NCBI GenBank assembly: GCA_038133505.1
Contig: JAYPTI010000103.1
Location: 1-11,974, forward strand
DNA length: 11,974 bases
Reading direction: 5' to 3'
DNA from: JAYQUR01 sp038133505
GTDB lineage: Bacteria; Pseudomonadota; Alphaproteobacteria; MPNO01; UBA830
The notes beneath the pieces are model-generated. The model made no database searches and had not been told where the DNA came from. It saw nothing but the letters and a program-made list of their open reading frames with translations. Within the stretch, counting starts at the first letter, position 1, and each line of letters opens with the position of its first letter. Position numbers and translations under genes: made by a program. Shown here one piece after another: positions 6,432 to 11,974 of this stretch.

Positions 6432-6450
6432 CGTCGGCTCAAAGCCGGCG
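6432..6450 (+). terminator. Hairpin after the beta-barrel gene (weak terminator candidate)
   Basis: CGTCGGCT (6432-6439) and AGCCGGCG (6443-6450) form an 8-bp stem with one G-U pair and a three-base loop, 14 bases after the stop codon. No T-tract follows directly; the nearest is CTTTTG at 6475-6480. It may slow or stabilise the mRNA end rather than terminate it alone. Confidence 0.3.
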
Positions 6451-6525
6451 TCGAGCCGAGTCCCGGTCAACCGTCTTTTGTGCCAGGCAGTACGGCGGTA
6501 AGTTTTCGATCCTGAGTTCGACACT

Positions 6526-7410
6526 ATGATCGGAAACGACATGAAACCAAGCGAACGAGCGCCTTATTCCGCGATCGGCGACCGGCCGCCGCTCGCATTG
6601 CCGGACGGCGGGCGAATGATCCTGTGGCCGCTGATGTCGCTCGAAGTGTGGGACATAGAAAGGGCGATGGCGCGCACCGTCCTGCCGCCTCCCCAGCACC
6701 AACCGATGCTACCCGACGTGCCCAACTGGTCATGGCACGAGTACGGGATGCGGATCGGATTTTGGCGACTGAAGAAGCTGTTCCAGGAATTCGGCGTGAA
6801 GGGCACGGTCACCATGAACGGCCGGGTTTGCACCGAGTATCCACGGGTGGTGGAGGGGTGCATCGAAATGGGCTGGGAATGCAACGCCCACGCGTTCGAA
6901 CAGGTGCCGATGCACAAGGTTGAGGACGAGCGGGAGAATATTCGCAAGACGGTCGAGGCCATTGAAGGGATCGCAGGCTATCGCCCGCGCGGCTGGTTCG
7001 GGCCCGGCCTGACGGAAACATACGATACGCTCGACTATCTGACCGAAGCGGGCTTCGAATATGTCGGCGACTGGGCGTTCGACGACCAGCCCGTACCGTT
7101 GACCACAAAGCACGGCGATATCGTCTCTCTGCCTTACAATTTCGAGATCCACGACATCGTGATTTCGCTGATCCAGAATCACGATTCGCCGGTCTACAAG
7201 ACCCGCGCGATCGACTATTTCGATACGCTCTACGAGGAGAGCGCAGAGAGCGTCCGGGTGATGTCGTTCGCGATCCATCCCTATATCTCGGGCGTCCCCC
7301 ACCGCATCCGCTACGTTCGCGAACTGTTCGAATACATGCTGAACAAGCCGGGCGTGACGGTGATGACGGGAGAACAGATCCTCGACTGGTATCTGGGTGA
7401 GGTCGGCTGA
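6526..7410 (+). CDS. PuuE-like polysaccharide deacetylase family hydrolase
   Basis: The 294-residue protein has a divergent NodB/polysaccharide-deacetylase TIM-barrel-like fold: GFWRLKKLFQEFGVKGTVTMN (about 78-98), GWECNAHAFEQVPM (116-129), an RKTVEAIEGIAGYRPRGWFG segment, and AIHPYISGVPHR near 250, ending GEQILDWYL. It resembles the branch with metal-independent allantoinase PuuE rather than chitin deacetylases. The canonical TFDDG motif is absent (the matching strand reads SLEVWD) and the H-x3-H motif reads H122-x3-Q126. Such proteins cleave C-N bonds in cyclic ureides, imides or related small amides; the substrate here is unknown. No strong ribosome-binding site marks the start. The ATG at 6541 is an alternative with GGA seven bases upstream. 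It heads a same-strand group with two MaoC genes and a VOC gene. Confidence 0.87.
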   Translation: MIGNDMKPSERAPYSAIGDRPPLALPDGGRMILWPLMSLEVWDIERAMARTVLPPPQHQPMLPDVPNWSWHEYGMRIGFWRLKKLFQEFGVKGTVTMNGRVCTEYPRVVEGCIEMGWECNAHAFEQVPMHKVEDERENIRKTVEAIEGIAGYRPRGWFGPGLTETYDTLDYLTEAGFEYVGDWAFDDQPVPLTTKHGDIVSLPYNFEIHDIVISLIQNHDSPVYKTRAIDYFDTLYEESAESVRVMSFAIHPYISGVPHRIRYVRELFEYMLNKPGVTVMTGEQILDWYLGEVG

Positions 7411-7502
7411 GCGTTGCCGGATGTCCTTGCCACGGCGGCTCCGGTTGCCTATTCGTCGGCCTCTCGCGTTACGACGGCACGACAGATGAAAACGATTTCG
7501 GA

Positions 7503-7967
7503 ATGACAGAACCAACAATGCAATTCTGGGAAGATATCGAGACCGGGCGGGTGATCGAAACCGACAGGCTGGATATCGACGCGGCCGGTATCAAGAACTT
7601 CGCGGAAAAGTTCGATCCCCAGCCCTATCACCTCGACCGCGACGCGGCGGAGGCGTCTCTGTTCGGCGGCCTGTGCGCGAGCGGCTGGCATGTTTCCGCG
7701 ATGATGATGAAGCTGGTCAGCAGCGAGCTCGTCAAAGAGAACGTCTGCCTCGTCGGCAGCAAGAAGGTGCCTTGGCTCGAGTGGTACCGGCCGGTTTTCG
7801 ACGGCGACACCATCTCGGCGCGCGCCACCATTACCGATAAGACCCTCGACGGCGAAGACGCCGATTACGGCCTCATCGGCTTCGAGATCGACGTCCACAA
7901 TCAGAACGAAAAGAAGGTCATGGCGTTGTCCGCCTATCTGATGATCCAGCGCGCGGCGGCGTCATGA
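7503..7967 (+). CDS. MaoC-like hot-dog dehydratase with intact catalytic Asp-His
   Basis: The 154-residue protein is a single hot-dog domain of the MaoC/(R)-specific enoyl-CoA hydratase type. FDPQPYH has Asp38 and His43 in the D-x4-H hydratase motif, followed by FGGLCASGWHVSAMMMKL, the hot-dog helix. VPWLEWYRPVFDGDTISARA supplies the central strands. It would add water across an enoyl-type double bond, or eliminate it, in a CoA thioester or related acid. The ATG at 7503 lacks a good ribosome-binding site; ATG 7518 (MQFWEDIETG) is an alternative close to the usual MaoC start. Its stop overlaps the next MaoC start by ATGA, indicating coupled translation of the two. It lies 92 bases after the deacetylase gene. 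Confidence 0.9.
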   Translation: MTEPTMQFWEDIETGRVIETDRLDIDAAGIKNFAEKFDPQPYHLDRDAAEASLFGGLCASGWHVSAMMMKLVSSELVKENVCLVGSKKVPWLEWYRPVFDGDTISARATITDKTLDGEDADYGLIGFEIDVHNQNEKKVMALSAYLMIQRAAAS

Positions 7968-8452
7968 CCGAGCCGTCGTTTCTGAGATCCCGCTGGTTCG
8001 AGGACATCCCGATCGGGGAATTCCACGTCTTCGGGACATACACGTTCAGCGAACAGGAAATCGTCGAATTCGGCGAGCTTTATACGCCGCAGGTCTATCA
8101 CACCGACCCGGAGGCAGCGCTCGACACCCGCTACCGCGGCCTGATCGTCTCGAAATGGCATATCTGCGCAATATGGATGCGCCTGATGGTCGACTACATG
8201 GAGCGCTACGCGCTCGGCGTCGAGGACGGTCGGCGGAACGGGGCCGGAATGCGGATCGAGAACCTCGAGCAGTTCGCGCCGGTGAAATCGGGCCATACCC
8301 TCACATTCTCCCACGAAATCGTTGAAAAGCCCGACAGGGTCATTCGCGACAAGTGGGGCATCATCCGGAGCCGGAACGAAGCTTTCAATCACCGCGGCGA
8401 GCTCGCCTTGCGGTTCTATATCGATATCCTCGCGGAGCGCGCGCCCAGGTAG
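7964..8452 (+). CDS. MaoC-like hot-dog protein lacking the catalytic Asp
   Basis: The 162-residue protein is a second hot-dog domain related to its neighbour (WFEDIPIGE near the start, GLIVSKWHICAIWMRLM as the helix). The place of the hydratase motif reads YTPQVYH: the Asp is replaced by Thr41 while His46 is kept. The later part, LEQFAPVKSGHTLTFSHEIV, matches the MaoC beta-strands. A lost Asp predicts low or no hydratase activity alone. Hot-dog hydratases are known in which one domain or subunit is catalytic and the other shapes the substrate pocket (such as HadA with HadB/HadC in mycobacteria, and the N-terminal half of eukaryotic hydratase 2). A heterodimer with the upstream protein is therefore likely, but it is inferred. 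Confidence 0.88.
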   Translation: MTEPSFLRSRWFEDIPIGEFHVFGTYTFSEQEIVEFGELYTPQVYHTDPEAALDTRYRGLIVSKWHICAIWMRLMVDYMERYALGVEDGRRNGAGMRIENLEQFAPVKSGHTLTFSHEIVEKPDRVIRDKWGIIRSRNEAFNHRGELALRFYIDILAERAPR

Positions 8453-8476
8453 CGTTGCCGGCGGTCCGGGGATTGC

Positions 8477-8505
8477 TTGGATGGCGGATTGAAGCGCGCT
8501 AGTTT
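8477..8505 (+). promoter_or_regulatory. Possible promoter of the VOC gene
   Basis: TTGGAT (8477-8482) and TAGTTT (8500-8505) are 17 bases apart and 42 bases upstream of the VOC start. The match to the consensus is moderate. If used, the VOC gene could be expressed apart from the MaoC pair, which ends 95 bases before it. Confidence 0.32.
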
Positions 8506-8547
8506 CCCGATGGTCGGCCGCTTCGGATCGGCGAAGGAGAAAAAGAG

Positions 8548-9159
8548 ATGCCCAGAGGACTCGTCGATTTCGACGCACTAAAGAGCCCGGAGGTCGAGGC
8601 GCTGCGCGGTCAGGAGACGCCCGACGATCTTCCGTTCAATATCAACAAGATCGGACACGTGGTTCTGCGGGTTACCGACCTCGAGAGGTCGACCGATTTC
8701 TATACCCGCATTCTGGGGTTCCGCGTCTCGGACGTGTATCCCGAAAGCATGATCGCCGGGGGCATGGTGTTCATGCGGTGCAACGACGACCATCATGGCG
8801 TGGCACTGGTCGGCGGTAAGGAAGGGCGCGCGGAGAACGACGAACTGCACCACATGGCGTTCGAGGTAAGCACCCTGGACGAGGTCATCCGGGCCAGGAA
8901 TCATCTCAGGGCAAACGGGGTTACGGTGCAATTCGAGGGGCGGCGACGGGCAGGGGCTCAAATCGCAGTCGAATTTCTCGATCCGGACGGTCACTGGCTC
9001 GAAATCTATTGGGGGCTCGATCAGGTCGGGCCGCATGAGGCGTCGCGGCCGCCCGAGGAATGGGTCGAGGCGCTTACGCTCGACGACGCGCTCGATAACG
9101 CACCGGTCGGACAGGATACGACGTTGTCTGATCCGGCTCTCCGCAAAACGCTTTCATGA
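8548..9159 (+). CDS. VOC-family extradiol-dioxygenase-like protein
   Basis: The 203-residue protein has one complete vicinal oxygen chelate module at about residues 31-157. The metal ligands expected of extradiol ring-cleavage dioxygenases are in place: His37 (KIGHVVLRV), His102 (ELHHMAFEV) and Glu152 (GHWLEIYW). DPDGHWLEIYWG is the usual closing motif of the catechol 2,3-dioxygenase C-terminal domain. Canonical catechol 2,3-dioxygenases have two modules (about 300 residues), so this is a single-domain type; dimerisation would complete the fold. The N-terminal ~30 residues (LVDFDALKSPEVEALR) and the C-terminal ~45 (PPEEWVEAL onward) are extensions often seen in such proteins. GGAG lies upstream of the ATG in GGAGAAAAAGAG. 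It likely opens an aromatic or related ring using Fe(II) and O2; the substrate is unknown. The gene closes the plus-strand group. Confidence 0.87.
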   Translation: MPRGLVDFDALKSPEVEALRGQETPDDLPFNINKIGHVVLRVTDLERSTDFYTRILGFRVSDVYPESMIAGGMVFMRCNDDHHGVALVGGKEGRAENDELHHMAFEVSTLDEVIRARNHLRANGVTVQFEGRRRAGAQIAVEFLDPDGHWLEIYWGLDQVGPHEASRPPEEWVEALTLDDALDNAPVGQDTTLSDPALRKTLS

Positions 9160-9160
9160 A

Positions 9161-9194
9161 AAGAAAACGCCCCAGAAATCCGGGGCGTTTTCTT
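9161..9194. terminator. Strong bidirectional intrinsic terminator
   Basis: AAGAAAACGCCCC (9161-9173) and GGGGCGTTTTCTT (9182-9194) are perfect 13-bp inverted copies with an eight-base loop. The GC core is flanked by an A run on one side and a T run on the other, so it works in both directions. It ends the VOC gene (plus) and the small-protein gene (minus). Confidence 0.9.
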
Positions 9195-9212
9195 GTGGTT
9201 TCGATCTTGCCG

Positions 9213-9428
9213 TTACAGGCGGACGTTTTGGTTCATCCGCTGCGTAAAGCTGAGCACGTCGCTCAGGCTACGGAAGGTATGCGCGATCTTTGCGGCAATA
9301 TAGTTGACCATTTTGGCGAAATACAGCGACCGGGCGATCTCCGCTTCACGCCGCACGGCACGTGAATGGGTATAGAAATCGGCCACATCGGGCATTTCGA
9401 TCTCGGTCCGGGTGGTTTTGTCGGTCAT
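9213..9428 (-). CDS. 71-residue small protein of unknown function
   Basis: The protein starts MTDKTTRTEIEMPDVADFYT and continues with a basic, alanine-rich amphipathic helix (SRAVRREAEIARSLYFAKMV, then NYIAAKIAHTFRSLSDVLSF) and ends RMNQNVRL. GGAG lies seven bases upstream of the ATG, and a strong terminator closes the gene, so expression is well supported. The layout (short acidic head, then REAE and alanine-rich helix) resembles small alphaproteobacterial proteins annotated as RSP_7527-like, which have no known function; this match is from memory and tentative. No signal peptide or metal motif is visible, and the hydrophobic part is too polar for a clear membrane span. It may bind nucleic acid or a membrane surface; neither is shown. 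Confidence 0.72.
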   Translation of the reverse strand: MTDKTTRTEIEMPDVADFYTHSRAVRREAEIARSLYFAKMVNYIAAKIAHTFRSLSDVLSFTQRMNQNVRL

Positions 9429-9645
9429 CTCGGTACTCCAAATTATGCACTGCGGTATAACCTATGTAATTGGAATTAATAAAAATTGAAGCAAAGGATA
9501 TTGCACTGCACAATTGCAAAAACCGCAAAGGTGAGTGATTCTTTCCGGTAATGCGCGAAATCGGCAGAAAACAACGGATCCTTATCCGGAGCGCCCAAAA
9601 AAGGTCAACGATTCGTTAAAGAAATATGTCGTTTTGCGAGAGTTT
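9429..9645. other. AT-rich intergenic region with TGCACTGC direct repeats
   Basis: This 217-base gap is clearly richer in A and T than the rest of the window. It holds the promoter region of the 71-residue protein and the 3' flank of the molybdenum-hydroxylase gene. TGCACTGC occurs at 9446-9453 and again at 9502-9509; the second copy lies in a near-palindromic stretch, TTGCACTGCACAATTGCAA (9501-9519). No clear -35/-10 pair could be chosen and no gene was seen. Confidence 0.5.
9567..9588 (-). terminator. Weak terminator candidate after the molybdenum hydroxylase gene
   Basis: On the minus strand CGGAT and ATCCG (9584-9588 and 9575-9579) form a five-bp stem with a four-base loop, followed by TTGTTTTCTG. 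The T-tract is fair but the stem is short, and it lies about 58 bases past the stop codon at 9646. Confidence 0.28.
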
Positions 9646-11974
9646 TCAGGACGGTGAGGTCCGGGCGTCCCTGATCGCCTGCCAGATCCGGTGCGGCGTA
9701 AGCGGGATTTCCAGATCGCGGACACCGAGCGGCGACAGAGCATCGAGCGCGGCGCTGACGAGTGCGGCGGGCGCGCCGATAGAACCCGACTCGCCGCAGC
9801 CCTTGGCGCCCAGCGGATTGTGGGTGCAGGGCTGGGATTCGTCGAATTCGCCCTCGAAATCGACGAGATCGTCGGCGCGGGGTATGGCGTAATCGAGGAA
9901 GCTGCCCGACAGGATCTGGCCGGAATCGTCTTCGTAGACGCAAATCTCGTGCAGCGCCTGCCCGATGCCCTGGGCGAGACCGCCGTGGATCTGGGCCTCG
10001 ACGATCATCGGATTGATCACCGTGCCGATGTCGTCGACCACGTAGTATCGGCAAATCTCCAGACTGCCGGTGTCGGGATCGATCTCGATCTCGACGAGAT
10101 GCCCGCCGTTGGAATAGGCAAAATTGGTGGGATCGTAGAAAGCGCTTTCATTGAGCCCGGGTTCAACGCCGTCCGGCAGCAGGTGGCCGAGGTTTGCAGC
10201 GTTTGCGACGTCGGCGATGGTGACGGTTCGGTCCGTGCCGGTCACCGAGAACGTCCCGTCGCGAAAGTCGATGTCCTCGTCGGCGGCTTCCAGCAGGCTC
10301 GCCGCGATCCGCTTTCCCTTGGCGACGATCTTGTCTGCCGCAACCGCGATCGCGGACCCGCCGACGGCGATGGACCGAGACCCGAAGGTGCCGGTGCCCA
10401 TGGGAACGGCGGCGGTATCGCCCTCGACGACGCGGATGCGGTTGTAGTCGAGGCCGAGCCGGTCCGCGACGATCTGCGCGTAAGTGGTGTCGTGACCCTG
10501 GCCGTGATTGTGCGTGCCGGCGAGGATCTGGGCGCCGCCGTTCGCGTCGATCCGGATCTCCGCGCTTTCGAAGAAGCCGATGCGCGCGCCCAGCATGCCA
10601 GCAAGCTTCGACGGCGCGACGCCGGAAGTCTCCACGTACATCGCAAGGCCGATACCCCGCAGCAGCCCTCGCGCGGCGCTTGCCGCGCGGCGCGCTTCGA
10701 ATCCGCTCCAGTCGCCGGCGTCGAGGAGCTTTTCCATGATCTTGGGAAAATCGCCGGTATCGTATGTCGGGCCGATCGGCGTCGCATAGGGCATCGCGTC
10801 CGCTGGGATCAGGTTACGCCGCCGGATCTCGTCGCGCGTGAGTCCGAGACGGTGCGCGGCCTCGTCGGCGAGACGTTCGAGGACGTAGCACGCCTCGGGC
10901 CGGCCGGCGCCCCGATAGGCGTCCGTCGGGACCGTGTTGGTCAGAACGCCGGTGACCTGCACGTGAACGGCTGGGGTCGAATAGACGCCGGCGAGGAGCG
11001 CAGAGTAGATCGCGCCCGGGATGCTCGCGCCGAACGTCGATATGTAGGCGCCGACGTTCGCGAAGGTTTCGACCTGCAGTCCGACGAACCGCCCGTCGTC
11101 GTCGACGCCGAGGCGCGCGCGGGTGAGGTGGTCTCGGGCCTGCGTGTCGGACATGAAGGCCTCGCTCCGGCTCGACGTCCAGCGGATTGGACGGCCGAGA
11201 CGGCGCGCTGCCCAGACGAGGACGGTTTCCTCCGGATAGTGCTTCCCCTTGGTGCCGAAACCGCCGCCGACGTCCGGCGCGACGACGCGGAGCGTATCCG
11301 GCGCGAGACCGAGCGCCTCGGTAACCGAGCGGCGGATCAGGTGAGGCGCCTGCGTCGCGTTGTAGAGGGTCGTCGAATCCGACAGCGGGTCGTGCGTTGC
11401 GAGGCAGACGCGGCCCTCCAGCGCAGCGCAGGCGATCCGGTTGTTGATCAGTTCGAGCTCGATCACGTGGGCGGCGTCCGCAATAGCCGCTTCGGTGGCC
11501 TCCCTGGGGCCGCGGCCCCAGCTGTAGATCCGGTTTTCCGGCGCTTCGTCGTGGACCGCCGACGCGCCCGGTTCGATCGCCGCGCGAATGTCGGCGACCG
11601 CGGGGCGAGGGGCGTAGTCGATATGGACGGCTTCCGCCGCGTCTTCCGCCTGCGCCCTGGTCTCTGCGATGACGATCGCGACGGGCTCGCCGGCATGGCG
11701 CACCCGGTCGCGGGCGAGCGGCCAGCGGGGTGGCTGAGCCATCGGAGTCCCGTCGTCATTGCGCATGAGCCACATGAAAGGGACCGAGCCCACGCCATCG
11801 GCCGCCATGTCGGCGCCGCAGTAGACGGCAACGACGCCGGGCATCGAACGCGCGGCGGAAACATCTACGGAAATTATGTCGGCATGACCGTGCGGCGAGC
11901 GGCCGAACGCGGCGACCGTCTCCCCCGGCAGATGCATGTCGTCGACGAACCTGCCTTTACCGAGAAGAAATTTC
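9646..11974 (-). CDS. Molybdopterin-binding large subunit, xanthine dehydrogenase / form II CoxL family (5' end outside window)
   Basis: The frame is open from the right edge: KFLLGKGRFVDD precedes MHLPGETVAAFGRSPHGHAD, as in CoxL-type proteins, so the true start lies beyond 11974 and only about 12-20 residues are missing. The N-terminal aldehyde oxidase/xanthine dehydrogenase a/b hammerhead covers the first ~110 residues. The molybdopterin domains follow, with DVGGGFGTKGKHYPEE, TDAYRGAGRPEACYVLE, GTHNHGQGHDTTYAQI, and NPLGAKGCGESGSIGAPAAL near the end. The catalytic Glu of GCGE is encoded at 9790-9792. The active-site loop AYRGAGR (10900-10920) marks form II rather than the AYxCSFR of true aerobic CO dehydrogenase. 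It probably binds Mo-molybdopterin cytosine dinucleotide and hydroxylates an aldehyde or N-heterocycle, passing electrons to FAD and 2Fe-2S partner subunits that must be encoded outside this window. Confidence 0.93.
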   Translation of the reverse strand, partial: KFLLGKGRFVDDMHLPGETVAAFGRSPHGHADIISVDVSAARSMPGVVAVYCGADMAADGVGSVPFMWLMRNDDGTPMAQPPRWPLARDRVRHAGEPVAIVIAETRAQAEDAAEAVHIDYAPRPAVADIRAAIEPGASAVHDEAPENRIYSWGRGPREATEAAIADAAHVIELELINNRIACAALEGRVCLATHDPLSDSTTLYNATQAPHLIRRSVTEALGLAPDTLRVVAPDVGGGFGTKGKHYPEETVLVWAARRLGRPIRWTSSRSEAFMSDTQARDHLTRARLGVDDDGRFVGLQVETFANVGAYISTFGASIPGAIYSALLAGVYSTPAVHVQVTGVLTNTVPTDAYRGAGRPEACYVLERLADEAAHRLGLTRDEIRRRNLIPADAMPYATPIGPTYDTGDFPKIMEKLLDAGDWSGFEARRAASAARGLLRGIGLAMYVETSGVAPSKLAGMLGARIGFFESAEIRIDANGGAQILAGTHNHGQGHDTTYAQIVADRLGLDYNRIRVVEGDTAAVPMGTGTFGSRSIAVGGSAIAVAADKIVAKGKRIAASLLEAADEDIDFRDGTFSVTGTDRTVTIADVANAANLGHLLPDGVEPGLNESAFYDPTNFAYSNGGHLVEIEIDPDTGSLEICRYYVVDDIGTVINPMIVEAQIHGGLAQGIGQALHEICVYEDDSGQILSGSFLDYAIPRADDLVDFEGEFDESQPCTHNPLGAKGCGESGSIGAPAALVSAALDALSPLGVRDLEIPLTPHRIWQAIRDARTSPS

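Noticed and set aside
5720..6442. Open frames on both strands overlapping the outer-membrane protein gene
   Set aside because: Only the frame with signal peptide, barrel strands and terminal Phe has protein-like features.
7486..7506. Tiny frame MKTISE overlapping the first MaoC start, a possible leader peptide
   Set aside because: Six codons with no ribosome-binding site or attenuator structure.
6730..7518. Minus-strand open frame of about 262 codons over the deacetylase gene
   Set aside because: It is the antisense shadow of a recognised family member and lacks a plausible start signal.
7410..8461. The 11-mer AGCGTTGCCGG occurs at 7410-7420 and 8451-8461, each directly at a stop codon
   Set aside because: It is short, does not extend further, and forms no clear structure; two chance copies are plausible in GC-rich DNA.

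Overview
The window is GC-rich and densely coded. It looks like chromosomal DNA of an alphaproteobacterium. The main reasons are the compact infA-maf-rng-yacG block, the strong G/C preference at third codon positions, and a set of MaoC, VOC, PuuE-like deacetylase and CoxL-like genes that is common in environmental alphaproteobacteria with broad catabolism. I cannot name a genus from sequence alone.

Left part (1-3576), housekeeping. The first ~150 bases appear to be the 3' end of a plus-strand gene, closed by an intrinsic terminator. A small J-domain protein follows, then infA (IF-1), maf (nucleotide pyrophosphatase), rng (RNase G) and yacG (zinc protein). infA, maf and rng are tightly packed, and maf and rng overlap by ATGA. 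yacG has no ATG, GTG or TTG start that fits its family; it probably starts at a CTG behind a good ribosome-binding site.

Middle (3614-6418), mixed single genes. A SAM-dependent methyltransferase is split by one extra T in a T7 tract. It converges on a minus-strand RidA-family gene. Next come a tRNA-Phe(GAA) gene with a recognisable promoter, a minus-strand VOC-family gene and a plus-strand outer-membrane beta-barrel protein.

Right part (6526-11974), accessory catabolism. A plus-strand group runs: PuuE-like polysaccharide deacetylase, two MaoC hot-dog proteins overlapping by ATGA, and a single-domain VOC (extradiol-dioxygenase-like) protein. It ends at a strong bidirectional terminator. Converging on this terminator is a 71-residue small protein. 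Beyond an AT-rich intergenic stretch lies the molybdopterin-binding large subunit of a xanthine-dehydrogenase/form II CoxL-type hydroxylase, which runs off the right edge. Together they suggest breakdown of an aromatic or N-heterocyclic compound (hydroxylation, ring opening, hydration, amide or imide cleavage). That pathway is inference from family membership, not something the sequence proves.

No CRISPR array, insertion sequence, phage gene or rRNA was seen. The points most worth a second look are the MaoC pair in which one partner lacks the catalytic Asp, the CTG start of yacG, the T7 frameshift, the inverted repeat around the tRNA-Phe -10 box, and a possible short minus-strand RNA at about 196-280.
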